Positions 18,341-27,341 of a stretch of DNA of 64,000 nt are shown piece after piece. The notes beneath the pieces are model-generated. The model was not told the origin of the DNA. It ran no database searches and worked only from the letters and a program-made list of their open reading frames with translations. The translations under genes were made by a program, and so were the position numbers. This stretch comes from JAHJQQ01 sp963737555 (GTDB taxonomy: Bacteria > Pseudomonadota > Gammaproteobacteria > Thiohalobacterales > Thiohalobacteraceae). Numbering within the stretch: the stretch's first letter is position 1; each line of letters opens with the position of its first letter. The stretch is taken from contig CAVTTB010000008.1 in assembly GCA_963737555.1 (NCBI GenBank), forward strand, positions 1 through 64,000, read 5' to 3'.

Positions 18341-20441
18341 ATGAACATCCCCGCTGACGCCAAACCGCGCCCGCTCACCCCGCTCGGCATGTTGATCTGG
18401 TTAGCCATCGCCATCACCGGCGCGGGCGCCGTCGGCGGCATCGCGATACACCGTGGCGAGAGCATCAACAGCCTGTGGTTCATCGTCGCCGCCGTGTGCG
18501 TGTATGCCATCGGCTACCGTTTCTACAGCGCCTTCATCGCGGCGAAAGTGCTGGTCATCGACCCGACCCGCGCGACACCCGCCGAACGCTTCAACGACGG
18601 CCGCGATTTCGTGCCGACCAACAAGTGGATCGTGTTCGGCCATCACTTCGCCGCCATCGCCGGCCCCGGCCCGCTGATCGGCCCGACGCTGGCCGCGCAG
18701 TTCGGTTATCTGCCGGGCACGTTATGGATTCTGATCGGCGCGGTGCTCGGCGGTTGCGTGCAGGATTTCGTGATTCTGTTTTTCTCGACGCGTCGCAACG
18801 GCCGCTCGCTCGGCCAGATGGCGCGCGACGAACTCGGCCCCATCGGCGGCATCGCCGCACTGCTCGGCGTGATGACCATCATGATCATCCTGATCGCCGT
18901 GCTCGGCCTCGTGGTGGTCAACGCCATGAAGCACAGCCCGTGGGCGACCTCGACGGTCGCGGCAACCATTCCCATCGCGATCCTGATCGGCCTGTACATG
19001 CGCAATCTGCGCCCCGGCCGCGTGCTCGAAGGTTCGTTACTCGGCTTGGCGCTGCTGTTGTTCGCGGTGTGGGGCGGCGGCTGGATCGATCATCAGCCCG
19101 CGTTGCGCGGCTGGTTCGACTACGACGGCGCCGGATCTCGCGTTGATGGTGATCGGCTACGGCTTCGCCGCCGCGGTGTTGCCGGTGTGGTTGTTGCTCG
19201 CGCCGCGCGATTATCTGTCCACCTTCATGAAGCTCGGCACCATCATCGCGCTGGCGATTGCCATCATCATCCTGCGCCCCGACATCAAGATGCCGGCGCT
19301 CACGCAGTTCATCGACGGCACCGGCCCGATCTTCGGCGGCACGCTGTTCCCGTTCGTGTTCATCACCATCGCCTGCGGCGCGATCTCCGGTTTCCACGCG
19401 CTGATCTCCTCCGGCACCACGCCGAAGCTGCTGTCCAACGAGCGCGACATGCGCATGATCGGCTACGGCGGCATGATGATGGAATCCTTCGTCGCCATCA
19501 TGGCGATGATCGCCGCCACCGTGCTCGATCCCGGCGTGTTCTTCGCCATCAACAGCCCGGCCGGCGTGGTCGGCGCCGATGCGGCCACGGCCGTGGCAAC
19601 GATTTCGAGCTGGGGCTTTCCAGTCACCGTCGAGCAAATGGAAACGCTCGCGCGCGAGATGGGCGAGACAACACTGTTCGCGCGCACCGGCGGCGCACCC
19701 TCGCTCGCGGTCGGCATGGCCAGCATCTTCGCCACCGCCTTCGGCGCCGGCCTGCTGTCGATGTGGTATCACTTCGCCATCATGTTCGAGGCGCTGTTCA
19801 TCCTCACCACGCTCGATGCCGGCACGCGCGTCGCGCGCTTCATGCTGCAGGACATGCTCGGCAATCTCTGGAAACCGTTGGGCCGCACCAGCTGGTATCC
19901 GGGCGTGTTGTTCACCAGCGCACTCGTCGTCTGCGGCTGGGGCTACTTCTTATACATGGGCACCATCGATCCGCTCGGCGGCATCAACAGCCTGTGGCCG
20001 TTGTTCGGCATTTCCAACCAGATGCTCGCCGCCATCGCGCTGTGCGTCGCGACTACCATCCTCATCAAATCCGGTAAGGCACGCTACGCCTGGGTCACTG
20101 TCGTCCCGCTCACCTGGTTGGTGATCATCACCTCGAGTGCCGCGTGGATAAAAATTTTCAGCCCCGAAGTCGGCATCGGCTTCATCGCCAAGGCCAACGA
20201 CCTCGCCGCAAAACTCGCAGCCGGTGCGATCCCGCCCGAGAAGATCGCCCAGACCCAACAGATTATTTTCAATCAGCAGCTCGACGCATTGCTGACCATG
20301 CTGTTCCTCGTGCTCACCTGGGTGCTAGTGCTCGATACGCTGCGCGTGTGCCTGCGCATACTGCGTGGCCGCGCGCATCCGCCACTGTCAGAGGTACCGC
20401 ATGAACCAACGCGGTTGGTCGAAGACTGGGTGCGGGATTGA
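18341..20441 (+). CDS. cstA: CstA-family peptide/pyruvate transporter (frameshifted near 19125-19145)
   Basis: CstA and its homologue BtsT take up peptides or pyruvate during carbon limitation through the inner membrane. The joined product is about 700 aa with many hydrophobic helices. The first frame has the CstA block NDGRDFVPTNKWIVFGHHF followed by AAIAGPGPLIGPTLAAQFGY. The second frame has the signature SGFHALISSGTTPKLL, then SMWYHFAIMFEALFILTTLD and GISNQMLAAIAL. The reading frame changes by one base where WFDYDGA should lead into LALMVIGYGFA. A GGAGGAG ribosome site precedes the ATG. The small ybdD gene follows at once, as in most bacteria. Confidence 0.9.
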
Positions 20442-20447
20442 TGACCG

Positions 20448-20630
20448 ATGCGCATACTGCAACGATTTTGGAATATCGTGCGTCGCCTGAGCGGTGACGA
20501 TGCCTACGAGCGTTATTTGGAACATCGGCGCGAACATCATGCTGATGATAGAGGCCAACCGTTGTCGCGCCAGGCGTTCTTCAAGGCGGAGCAGGAACGG
20601 AAATGGAATGGGGTGAGGCGGTGTTGTTAG
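20448..20630 (+). CDS. ybdD: YbdD/YjiX family small protein (CstA partner)
   Basis: This 60-aa protein begins seven bases after the cstA stop. It has the family pattern SGDDAYERYLEHRREHH, then LSRQAFFKAEQERKWNG and a final RRCC. Members (DUF466) nearly always follow cstA/btsT. They are thought to act with the transporter, but the mechanism is unknown. The terminal CC pair is kept. Confidence 0.9.
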   Translation: MRILQRFWNIVRRLSGDDAYERYLEHRREHHADDRGQPLSRQAFFKAEQERKWNGVRRCC

Positions 20631-20886
20631 TTAGAATGTTGTGGCTAATACTACTGGCGATATAAGGCGAAGTACTGAAGTCTGTCGATTAGCCCAACCT
20701 AATCGAGTAGCCGCTTTAAGTCTGACTCTGACTTTAGATGGATGAACACGTCACTGCCGATTACGCCTAACTAGACACGTTTAAGCACGATTGGCGCGGA
20801 TTATTTCTCCCATAATCTCTGATCCACCCTGTGTTGTTCCGCTATACCTGCCGTGGTTACCATAGTGACGCCCGATCACTCCCCAA

Positions 20887-20932
20887 ATACGTCTGCCTCA
20901 CCTTCGGGTTGCCTATCAGGTTCTGCGCGCTG
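20887..20932 (-). pseudogene. Relic of a livF-like 3' end
   Basis: Forty-six bases match the 3' end of livF at 22346-22391 in the same orientation, with five mismatches. Translated, the relic reads AQNLIGNPKVRQTYLG against AQNLIDNPKVRQAYLG in the intact gene. No upstream part of the gene is present. It may be what remains of a duplicated livF or one flank of an old integration event. Confidence 0.7.
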
Positions 20933-21429
20933 GCTATCTAGTTATGGGAACTCATCTCGATGCTGACAGACTGAATTCTGCCTGTGCTGATCGCAGTGGT
21001 GTGCCGATGTATGGCACCACCGTCGGCCGAGACATCATCTGCGCCACGGCTTCACTTCCGATTAAGCATGCCGCTGACCATCTTCAAGACGCCAAAAACG
21101 AGCAAGCTCCACTGGTTATCTCAGTCATGCCGGGGCGCGCACCCCGTGTAGTTTCGTCTGGAAATTTAATCTTCAGGTATGCGATATCAGCGCCCGACTA
21201 TGGCTCGGCTATTGAATGTCGGTTTAGTTAACATTTATTTTCAACATCGCTGTACCCACATACATTTCTTATAAATTCATAACACCATGTAAATAATGTA
21301 TTTGTTTAAACATTCAGTCAAAGCACCACTTAGATCTACTGGCGAATTGTCGATATTTTTAACGTAATGTAGTTGGTGGATCACGCTCAAATATCCTTAT
21401 CATACTGTTTTAACTATGATTTATTACGC

Positions 21430-21445
21430 TGGCATAGCGCTTGCT
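21430..21445 (+). promoter_or_regulatory. Sigma-54 (-24/-12) promoter
   Basis: TGGCAT, five bases, then TTGCT, with exactly ten bases between the invariant GG (21431-21432) and GC (21443-21444). This fits the sigma-54 consensus TGGCAC-N5-TTGCW. The predicted start is near 21456, about 24 nt before the ATG at 21480. Many PEP-CTERM-type genes are controlled by sigma-54 through the PrsK/PrsR system. Confidence 0.7.
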
Positions 21446-21479
21446 AAGGCTGAGTAACTTCAAAACCTAGGACTATGAA

Positions 21480-22124
21480 ATGAAAAAACACCTAATTACC
21501 GCCATGCTTTCAGCGAGTTTACTGGTCTGGGGATGTGGCGCAGCCGCTTCGACAATCAAGTTTGTCGGACTTGGCACATCGATATTACAAGACGGGGATG
21601 AGGCCGGTTTATACGAGGTCAAAATTGACGGCGTGACCACCTTCGCCATGTGTGATGACTACGACACCCACATAGGCTCCAAATGGACGGCGGATCTCGT
21701 TACCTACAGCGACGTCCAGTCGGGTGCCGGTAAATTCAACGATGGGTCAGCGGCCGCGCTGACAAAATACAGCCAGATCGGCTGGCTCTTCAGCCAGATC
21801 GGCAGTGTCAGCGTCAATGACCAAGCGGACATCAACCAGGCGATCTGGAAAATTATGGGCGGCTCATTGTCCTTGTTCGACAGCGGTGCGATCGACTATT
21901 TCAATGACGCCCGTGACGGAACACACGACAATTTCAACTTCGCAAGTGTCATGAACATTTATACACCGAACCCGCTGCATGCCAGCCAGGAGTTGCTGGT
22001 CGCTGTCCGCACAGTGCCTGTCGTCCCGGCGACTGTCAGTGCAGTACCCGTTCCCGCGGCCGTATGGCTGCTCGGCTCTGGCCTGATTGGCATGGTATCG
22101 GTGATGCGACGCCGTACTTGCTGA
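21480..22124 (+). CDS. VPLPA/PEP-CTERM sorting-domain exported protein
   Basis: The 214-aa product has a signal peptide (LITAMLSASLLVWGCGAAAS). Its secreted domain, about 150 residues, is of unknown fold (FAMCDDYDTHIG, DQADINQAIWKIMGG). The C-terminal tripartite sorting signal is VPVPAAVWLLGSG, a transmembrane helix, then basic MRRR. This is the VPLPA variant of PEP-CTERM, recognised by exosortase, which anchors or releases proteins that usually go to extracellular matrix or exopolysaccharide. No exosortase lies in the window. An AG-rich TAGGA precedes the start, and a two-codon ATG-AAA-TGA mini-frame overlaps it. The AT-rich upstream DNA and its position beside a livF relic suggest an acquired gene. 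Confidence 0.75.
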   Translation: MKKHLITAMLSASLLVWGCGAAASTIKFVGLGTSILQDGDEAGLYEVKIDGVTTFAMCDDYDTHIGSKWTADLVTYSDVQSGAGKFNDGSAAALTKYSQIGWLFSQIGSVSVNDQADINQAIWKIMGGSLSLFDSGAIDYFNDARDGTHDNFNFASVMNIYTPNPLHASQELLVAVRTVPVVPATVSAVPVPAAVWLLGSGLIGMVSVMRRRTC

Positions 22125-22132
22125 TTAACGCG

Positions 22133-22167
22133 CCCGTGTACGGACAATTGAATTGCCCGTACACGGG
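22133..22167 (+). terminator. Hairpin after the VPLPA-CTERM gene
   Basis: An 11-bp perfect stem (22133-22143 with 22157-22167) starts nine bases after the stop. The sequence after it (TTAGCTTTAC) has only a weak T content, so it is a terminator-like hairpin rather than a textbook one. Apart from this hairpin, nothing is seen in 22168-22333. Confidence 0.5.
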
Positions 22168-22333
22168 TTAGCTTTACAGATTTGTTTTCCCTTCGAAACG
22201 CCTCAACCTACGCCACCTTCTGCCGCCCCTCCAACTGGGCGTCATATCAAACACCTTCCTAACAACAACGGATTGCAGCAGACGCAGCCAGGGATTCATT
22301 TTGCTCAGCCACGGCATGCCCGCTGCGAACCAC

Positions 22334-23044
22334 TTACTCTCCCAGATACGCCTGCCGCACCTTCGGATTGTCGATCAGGTTCTGCGCGCTGTCCGCGAGC
22401 GTGATGGCACCGCTTTCCATAACGTAACCGCGGCTGCATGTCTGTAGCGCGAGGTGTGCGTTTTGTTCGACCAGCAATAACGTCACGCCTTGTTCGGCGA
22501 TAAAGCGGATAGTCTCGAAGATCTTCTGCACCATCAATGGGGCGAGGCCCATGCTGGGTTCGTCGAGCAGTAAAAGTTTGGGGCGGCTCATCAAGGCGCG
22601 ACCGATGGCAAGCATTTGCTGTTCGCCGCCGGACAGCAGGCCCGCAGCTTGCGATTTACGCTCGGCGAGCCGCGGGAACATCGTCAGAACCATCTCTAAA
22701 TCTTTACGTATCTCGGCGTGATCACGCCGCACATAGGCGCCCATGTCGAGATTCTCGGCCACGCTCAGGCGCGAGAATACGCCGCGCCCCTCCGGCACCA
22801 GGGCCACACCGTGACGCACGCTTGCATACACGGGTTTGTGCGTGAGCGTTGCGCCTTCGAAATGTACACTGCCACCCGCGGGCGGGAGCAGGCCGACGAT
22901 GGCCTTGAGCAGCGAGGTCTTGCCCGCGCCGTTGGCACCGATCAGGCACACCTGTTCGCCCTGGCGCAGTTCCAGGTTCACCTGATGCACGGCGTGGATG
23001 TTGCCGTAGGCCACCGACAGATCGCGCACTTCGAGTTGATTCAT
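22334..23044 (-). CDS. livF: Branched-chain amino-acid ABC transporter ATPase LivF
   Basis: This is one of two ATP-binding subunits of the high-affinity Leu/Ile/Val importer. In its 236 aa, Walker A is GANGAGKTSLL (about residue 37), the signature is LSGGEQQMLAIGRAL, Walker B is LLLLDEPSMGLAP and the switch His is in LLVEQNAHLAL. The C-terminus RQAYLGE is typical of LivF. Its ATG overlaps the livG stop as ATGA, so the two are translationally coupled. It is the last gene of the livKHMGF set. Confidence 0.95.
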   Translation of the reverse strand: MNQLEVRDLSVAYGNIHAVHQVNLELRQGEQVCLIGANGAGKTSLLKAIVGLLPPAGGSVHFEGATLTHKPVYASVRHGVALVPEGRGVFSRLSVAENLDMGAYVRRDHAEIRKDLEMVLTMFPRLAERKSQAAGLLSGGEQQMLAIGRALMSRPKLLLLDEPSMGLAPLMVQKIFETIRFIAEQGVTLLLVEQNAHLALQTCSRGYVMESGAITLADSAQNLIDNPKVRQAYLGE

Positions 23045-23824
23045 GCTGCGCCACCCACTTCACCGCCTAAATAGGCGGCGATGACACGCGGATCATTCTG
23101 CACCTCACGCGGCACGCCTTCGGCGATCTTCTCGCCGAAGTCCAACACGGCGATGCGGTCGCACAGAGCCCATGACCAATTTCACATCATGTTCGATCAG
23201 CAAGATGGTGAGTTTGAGTTCATCACGCAGACCGCGGATGAGTTGCGTCAACGCCTGACGCTCAACCGGATTCATGCCGGCAGCGGGCTCATCCAAGGCC
23301 AACGCCAATGGATCGGTGGCCAGTGCGCGGGCGATTTCCAGACGGCGCTGATCGCCATAGGAAAGCTGTTTGGCGAGTGAGTGACGGTGCGCGGCAATGC
23401 CAACACGCTCCAGCAACGCCTGCGCACGGGCATGAATCGCCGCCTCTTCGTTGCGCGTGCGCGGCCCACGCAGCACGGCGCCGAGCACGCCGGCATGCGT
23501 GCGTGCGTGCCGGCCGACCATAACGTTTTCCAACGCGGTCATATTGGCGAACAGGCGGATATTCTGAAACGTCCGCGCCAAGCCACGCTGCAACACCTGA
23601 TTGGGTTTGAGACCGCGCAAGGGTTGGCCGGCGAGATGTACCGCACCGGCGCTGGGCGTATACAGGCCGGTAAGCACATTGAACAAGGTGGTCTTACCGG
23701 CCCCGTTCGGGCCGATCAAACCAAAGATTTCACCTTGATTGACGCACAAGCTGACGCTGTTCAGCGCAGTGATGCCACCGAAGCGCTTGGCGATATTATC
23801 TACGATGAGTAACGGGGTATTCAT
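23041..23824 (-). CDS. livG: Branched-chain amino-acid ABC transporter ATPase LivG (frameshifted near 23165-23172)
   Basis: LivG pairs with LivF to power import through LivH/LivM. Walker A is GPNGAGKTTLFN and the switch region is LLIEHDVKLVMG. The signature is LSYGDQRRLEIARAL, and Walker B LALDEPAAGMNP. After LVMG the reading frame is lost. One base removed restores CDRIAVLDFGEKIAEGVP and then NDPRVIAAYLGGEVGGAA, ending in a TGA that overlaps the livF ATG. The joined length of about 260 aa is normal for LivG. A one-base assembly error is the simplest explanation. Confidence 0.92.
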
Positions 23825-23882
23825 CCAACAAGACCTTCATAAGGGCAGAATGCCCGCACATCATCTTGGATGCGTGCGTTTG

Positions 23883-23904
23883 TTGCGGGCCGGCCCGCTC
23901 CTAC
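23883..23904 (-). repeat. GTAG-headed REP-like palindrome
   Basis: On the minus strand GTAGGAGCGGGCC pairs with GGCCCGCAA. It is nearly the same as the copy at 10122 and sits in the 93-bp gap between livM and livG. Confidence 0.7.
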
Positions 23905-23917
23905 GGATTTCATTGCT

Positions 23918-25021
23918 TTACCGCTGCGTGTCATACACCGAATCTTTCTCATGTTCGGCGACATCGGGTTCGGCCACCAATTCGCGTTGACGCTGACGCG
24001 ATGGCAGTAGACCGGCCGGGCGATACAGCATGACCAGGATCAGCGCGATGCCGAACAACAACATGCGCAAGTCCGCAGGATCGACGATGACCTCGCCGAG
24101 CACGGCGCGCTGCAGATCGCCCAGATAACGCAACGCCTCCGGCAACACGGTGAGCAGCACCGCGCCCAGGATCACGCCGGGAATATTGCCCATGCCGCCG
24201 AGCACGATCATGCACACGATCATGATCGACTCCATGAGATTGAAACTCTCCGGGCTGATGAAACCTTGAAAGCCGGCGAACAGCCCGCCCGCCACGCCAC
24301 CAAAGGTCGCGCCCATGGCGAAGGCCAGCAATTTCATATTGCGCGTATTGATGCCCATCGCCTCGGCGGCGACTTCATCCTCGCGGATCGCCACCCAGGC
24401 GCGGCCGATGCGCGAATCCTGCAAGCGCAGACAGATGAAGATCACCGCCAGCGTCAGCAGCATGAACAGGTAATAGTATTGATGCGAGGAACTGAAACTG
24501 ACGCCGAACACAGTATGCGTCGTGTCGAACAGGAAGCCGCCGATGTTGATCGGGTCGATCATGTTCACGCCTTGCGGGCCGTTGGTGATATTGATCGGTG
24601 CGTTGAGATTGTTGAGAAAGATGCGAATGATCTCGCCGAAGCCGAGCGTGACGATGGCGAGGTAATCACCGCGCAGGCGTAGCGTCGGCGTACCCAGCAT
24701 GACACCAAAAGCGGCGGCGGTGGCCGCGCCCAAGGGCAACAACGCCCAGAACGGCAAATGCACTCCGAAGTGCGGTGAGGCCAACAGCGCGTAGAGATAG
24801 GCGCCGACCGCATAGAAGGCGATGTAACCCAGATCGAGCAGACCGGCATAGCCGACAACGATGTTCAGACCGAGCGCCAGCAGGATATACAGCAGCGTGA
24901 AATCCAACACCCGCACCCACGAGCGTCCCAGGCCCGCGTCCACCAGGAACGGCAGCGCGATCAGCAACGCGGCCAACAGCACGAAGCTCCACCAGGCGTT
25001 CCGTCGCGTGGGCCTAATCAC
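23918..25021 (-). CDS. livM: Branched-chain amino-acid ABC transporter permease LivM
   Basis: This 367-aa inner-membrane permease has about eight to ten helices. It carries the LivM hallmarks LLYILLALGLNIVVGYAGL near the N-terminus, GDYLAIVTLGFGEIIR in the middle, and the coupling-helix segment IGRAWVAIREDEVAAEAMGI that contacts the ATPases. The start is a GTG six bases after the livH stop. The C-terminal tail, about 20 residues after PAGLLPSR, is charged and family-variable. Confidence 0.94.
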   Translation of the reverse strand: MIRPTRRNAWWSFVLLAALLIALPFLVDAGLGRSWVRVLDFTLLYILLALGLNIVVGYAGLLDLGYIAFYAVGAYLYALLASPHFGVHLPFWALLPLGAATAAAFGVMLGTPTLRLRGDYLAIVTLGFGEIIRIFLNNLNAPINITNGPQGVNMIDPINIGGFLFDTTHTVFGVSFSSSHQYYYLFMLLTLAVIFICLRLQDSRIGRAWVAIREDEVAAEAMGINTRNMKLLAFAMGATFGGVAGGLFAGFQGFISPESFNLMESIMIVCMIVLGGMGNIPGVILGAVLLTVLPEALRYLGDLQRAVLGEVIVDPADLRMLLFGIALILVMLYRPAGLLPSRQRQRELVAEPDVAEHEKDSVYDTQR

Positions 25022-25027
25022 GGCAGC

Positions 25028-25957
25028 TCACGCGCGCTCAACCACGCGCTCGCCCAACAGACCGGACGGCCGCAACACCAACACCAGGATCAAGACGAAG
25101 AAGGCGAATACATCCTGATAATGACTGCCGAGGAAACCACCCGTGATGTCGCCGATATACCCGGCACCGAGGCTTTCGATCACGCCCAGCAACAAACCGC
25201 CGAGCATCGCGCCGGCAAGATTGCCGATGCCACCGAGCACCGCGGCGGAAAACGCTTTCAACCCGAGCATGAAGCCCATGTAGTAATGCGCGAGGCCGTA
25301 GTAGGCGCTCACCATCACGCCGGCGACCGCCGCCAGCGCCGAACCAATGACAAAGGTCAGCGAGATGATGGTGTTGACGTTCACGCCCATGAGTCCGGCA
25401 ATCTGCGGCGCCTGTGCCGTGGCGCGCATGGCACGGCCCAGGCGGGTGCGGTTCACTAAGGTCACCAGTACTGCCATTAAGGTGACTGAAGTACACAGGA
25501 TGGCGATCTGCACATCGGTGATGGTCGCGCCGAGTACTTCGTGGCGACCTTGCGGCAGAATCGGCGGAAAGGAAACGTATTGCCGACCCCAGATCAGCAT
25601 GGCGACGTTCTGTAATACGATGGACATGCCGATGGCGGTGATCAGTGGCGCGAGACGCGGCGCGTTCCGCAGCGGACGATAGGCCACGCGCTCGATCGCG
25701 AAGCCCAACGCCATGCACACCGGGATCGCCGCGAGCAGCCCGAACAATGCGATCACCACGCCCGGCAGATCCACACCCGCGCCGACCAGCGCGCCGATCA
25801 CCGTCAATGCCACCATCGCGCCCATCATGGTGATCTCGCCGTGGGCGAAGTTAATCAGTTCGAGAATGCCGTAGACCATCGTATAGCCCAGCGCGACCAG
25901 CGCGTAGACGCTGCCGAGCACGAGGCCATTGATGAGTTGTTGAGTCAGGATGTCCAT
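25028..25957 (-). CDS. livH: Branched-chain amino-acid ABC transporter permease LivH
   Basis: The 309-aa permease forms the channel with LivM. It shows the family start LINGLVLGSVYALVALGYTM, then YGILELINFAHGEI, and the coupling motif RTRLGRAMRATAQAPQIAGL before helices with AVLGGIGNLAGAMLGG and a final RPSGLLGE. Length and motifs are standard. It is separated from livK by an 84-bp structured repeat. Confidence 0.95.
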   Translation of the reverse strand: MDILTQQLINGLVLGSVYALVALGYTMVYGILELINFAHGEITMMGAMVALTVIGALVGAGVDLPGVVIALFGLLAAIPVCMALGFAIERVAYRPLRNAPRLAPLITAIGMSIVLQNVAMLIWGRQYVSFPPILPQGRHEVLGATITDVQIAILCTSVTLMAVLVTLVNRTRLGRAMRATAQAPQIAGLMGVNVNTIISLTFVIGSALAAVAGVMVSAYYGLAHYYMGFMLGLKAFSAAVLGGIGNLAGAMLGGLLLGVIESLGAGYIGDITGGFLGSHYQDVFAFFVLILVLVLRPSGLLGERVVERA

Positions 25958-25966
25958 GGGAAATAT

Positions 25967-26050
25967 ATGTAGGGTGGGTTAGGCCAAAGGCCGTAACCCA
26001 CCATGAGTCTGCGGTGGGTTACGCCGCTGCGCGGCTAACCCACCCTACAT
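25967..26050. repeat. 84-bp multi-stem palindrome between livK and livH
   Basis: Outer arms of 15 bp (25967-25981 and 26036-26050) enclose three smaller inverted repeats: GGCC-AAA-GGCC, a 10-bp GTAACCCACC stem and GCCGC-TGC-GCGGC. RNA or single-stranded DNA from it would form a multi-branched junction. The outer arms read TGTAGGGTGGG, so a GTAG head is present as in the other REP-like copies. In transporter operons such a structure may raise livK expression relative to downstream genes (inference). Confidence 0.75.
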
Positions 26051-26054
26051 TAAG

Positions 26055-27215
26055 TCACTGCCCACTCTGTACCGTTTCGATCACCTGCCACGTACCGTTC
26101 GTGGATTTATACAAGGTCACGCTGCCACCCGCGACATCGCCCTTGGCATCGAAACGTAGGTGACCGGTCACACCTTGGTAATCCGTGTTGGGCAACTCCG
26201 CCAGGTATTTGCCCGGCTCGGCGGAATCGGCGCGGCGCATCGCCTCGACCATGACATACACGGCATCGTAGGCATACGGCGCGTAAGTCTGAATCTGGCC
26301 GTAACGCGCGGTGAACTTCTCCTTGAACGCCGTGCCGCCCGGCATGGATTCCAACGGCAGACCCGGCGAGGACGCCACCACGCCCTCGGCATCGGCGCCG
26401 GCGAGCTTGATGAACTCGGCAGTCTCCACGCCGTCGCCGCCGAGCAACTGCACGTTCAGACCCAGTTGTTTCATCTGCTTCGCCATCGGTCCGGCCTGTG
26501 CGTCCATGCCGCCATAGAACAGCAGTTGTGGGTTCTTGGCCTTGATGGAGGTGAGGATGGCGAGAAAATCGGTGGAGCGGTCCGAGGTGAATTCGTGGGC
26601 GACGATCTCGGCGCCGGCGGCCTTGGCGGCCTTCTCGAACTCATCGGCCAGACCCTGACCGTACGCGGTACGATCGTCGATGATGGCGATCTGCTTGGCG
26701 CCCAGCTGGGCGACGGCGTATTGACCGAGCACCTTGCCCTGCTGCTCGTCGTTGGTCATGACGCGAAACGCCGTCTTGAAACCCTGCGCGGTATAGGCGA
26801 TGGCCGTGGCCGACGGCGATATCTGCGGAATGCCGGCGTCGTGATAAATCTTGGACGCGGGGATGGTCGCGCCGGAATTCAAATGCCCGATCACGCCGGC
26901 CACGCCGCCGTCGACCAGCTTTTGCGCGATGATGGTGGCGGTGCGTGGATCGGCCTGATCGTCTTCACTGAGCAATTGCAGACGCAGCGGCTTACCGCCC
27001 AGCATCACGCCCGCGGCGTTGATTTCATCGACCGCCAGTTGCGCGCCGTTGCTATTGTCCTTGCCCAGATGCGATTGCGGCCCGGTCAGTGGCGCCACCG
27101 AACCAATGCGCACCCGTGTTTCGTTGGCTGTGCTCGCGTCGTCTTGTTTGCCGCAACCGGCCAAACCAAGCGTCGTCACAAGCGCCGCAAGCATAATTCC
27201 GTGAGCTGTTTTCAA
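26055..27215 (-). CDS. livK: Branched-chain amino-acid ABC transporter substrate-binding lipoprotein (LivK/LivJ type)
   Basis: This receptor captures branched-chain or related amino acids and delivers them to LivHM. The product of about 386 aa has a lipoprotein signal with lipobox LAGC (TTLGLAGCGKQ) and a type I periplasmic-binding fold: VRIGSVAPLTGPQSHLGKD at the mature N-terminus, then GVIGHLNSGATIPAS and YAPYAYDAVYVMVEAM. The frame is open to a GTG at 27230. TTG at 27215 is preferred because GGGAG lies at the right distance. Being first in the liv operon, it is likely the most highly expressed. Exact ligand preference cannot be read from the sequence. Confidence 0.9.
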   Translation of the reverse strand: MKTAHGIMLAALVTTLGLAGCGKQDDASTANETRVRIGSVAPLTGPQSHLGKDNSNGAQLAVDEINAAGVMLGGKPLRLQLLSEDDQADPRTATIIAQKLVDGGVAGVIGHLNSGATIPASKIYHDAGIPQISPSATAIAYTAQGFKTAFRVMTNDEQQGKVLGQYAVAQLGAKQIAIIDDRTAYGQGLADEFEKAAKAAGAEIVAHEFTSDRSTDFLAILTSIKAKNPQLLFYGGMDAQAGPMAKQMKQLGLNVQLLGGDGVETAEFIKLAGADAEGVVASSPGLPLESMPGGTAFKEKFTARYGQIQTYAPYAYDAVYVMVEAMRRADSAEPGKYLAELPNTDYQGVTGHLRFDAKGDVAGGSVTLYKSTNGTWQVIETVQSGQ

Positions 27216-27341
27216 TGGCTTCTCCCGCACTGTATTTACAGCGTTTTATACCATATTGCCGGTTCGGAACCTATCGCAAGCCCGCGCTCCCGGTGAAGCA
27301 CGGCGTAAATGCGCGGCGACCCATCCGCCGTCAGCGGGCGA

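Larger units (their letters stand above)
20631..21479. other. Gene-poor, partly AT-rich accessory stretch
   Basis: No convincing gene is seen in these 849 bases. The left half contains a decayed copy of a livF 3' end. The right third (about 21220-21480) is distinctly more AT-rich than the rest of the window and serves as the upstream region of the VPLPA-CTERM gene. A 95-codon open frame at 20944-21231 has no recognisable features and no good ribosome site, and is not called. Confidence 0.6.

Noticed and set aside
20944..21231. 95-codon open frame in the gap after ybdD
   Set aside because: No ribosome site, no recognisable motif or composition typical of a protein, and it lies in decayed DNA next to the livF relic. 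Not called as a gene.
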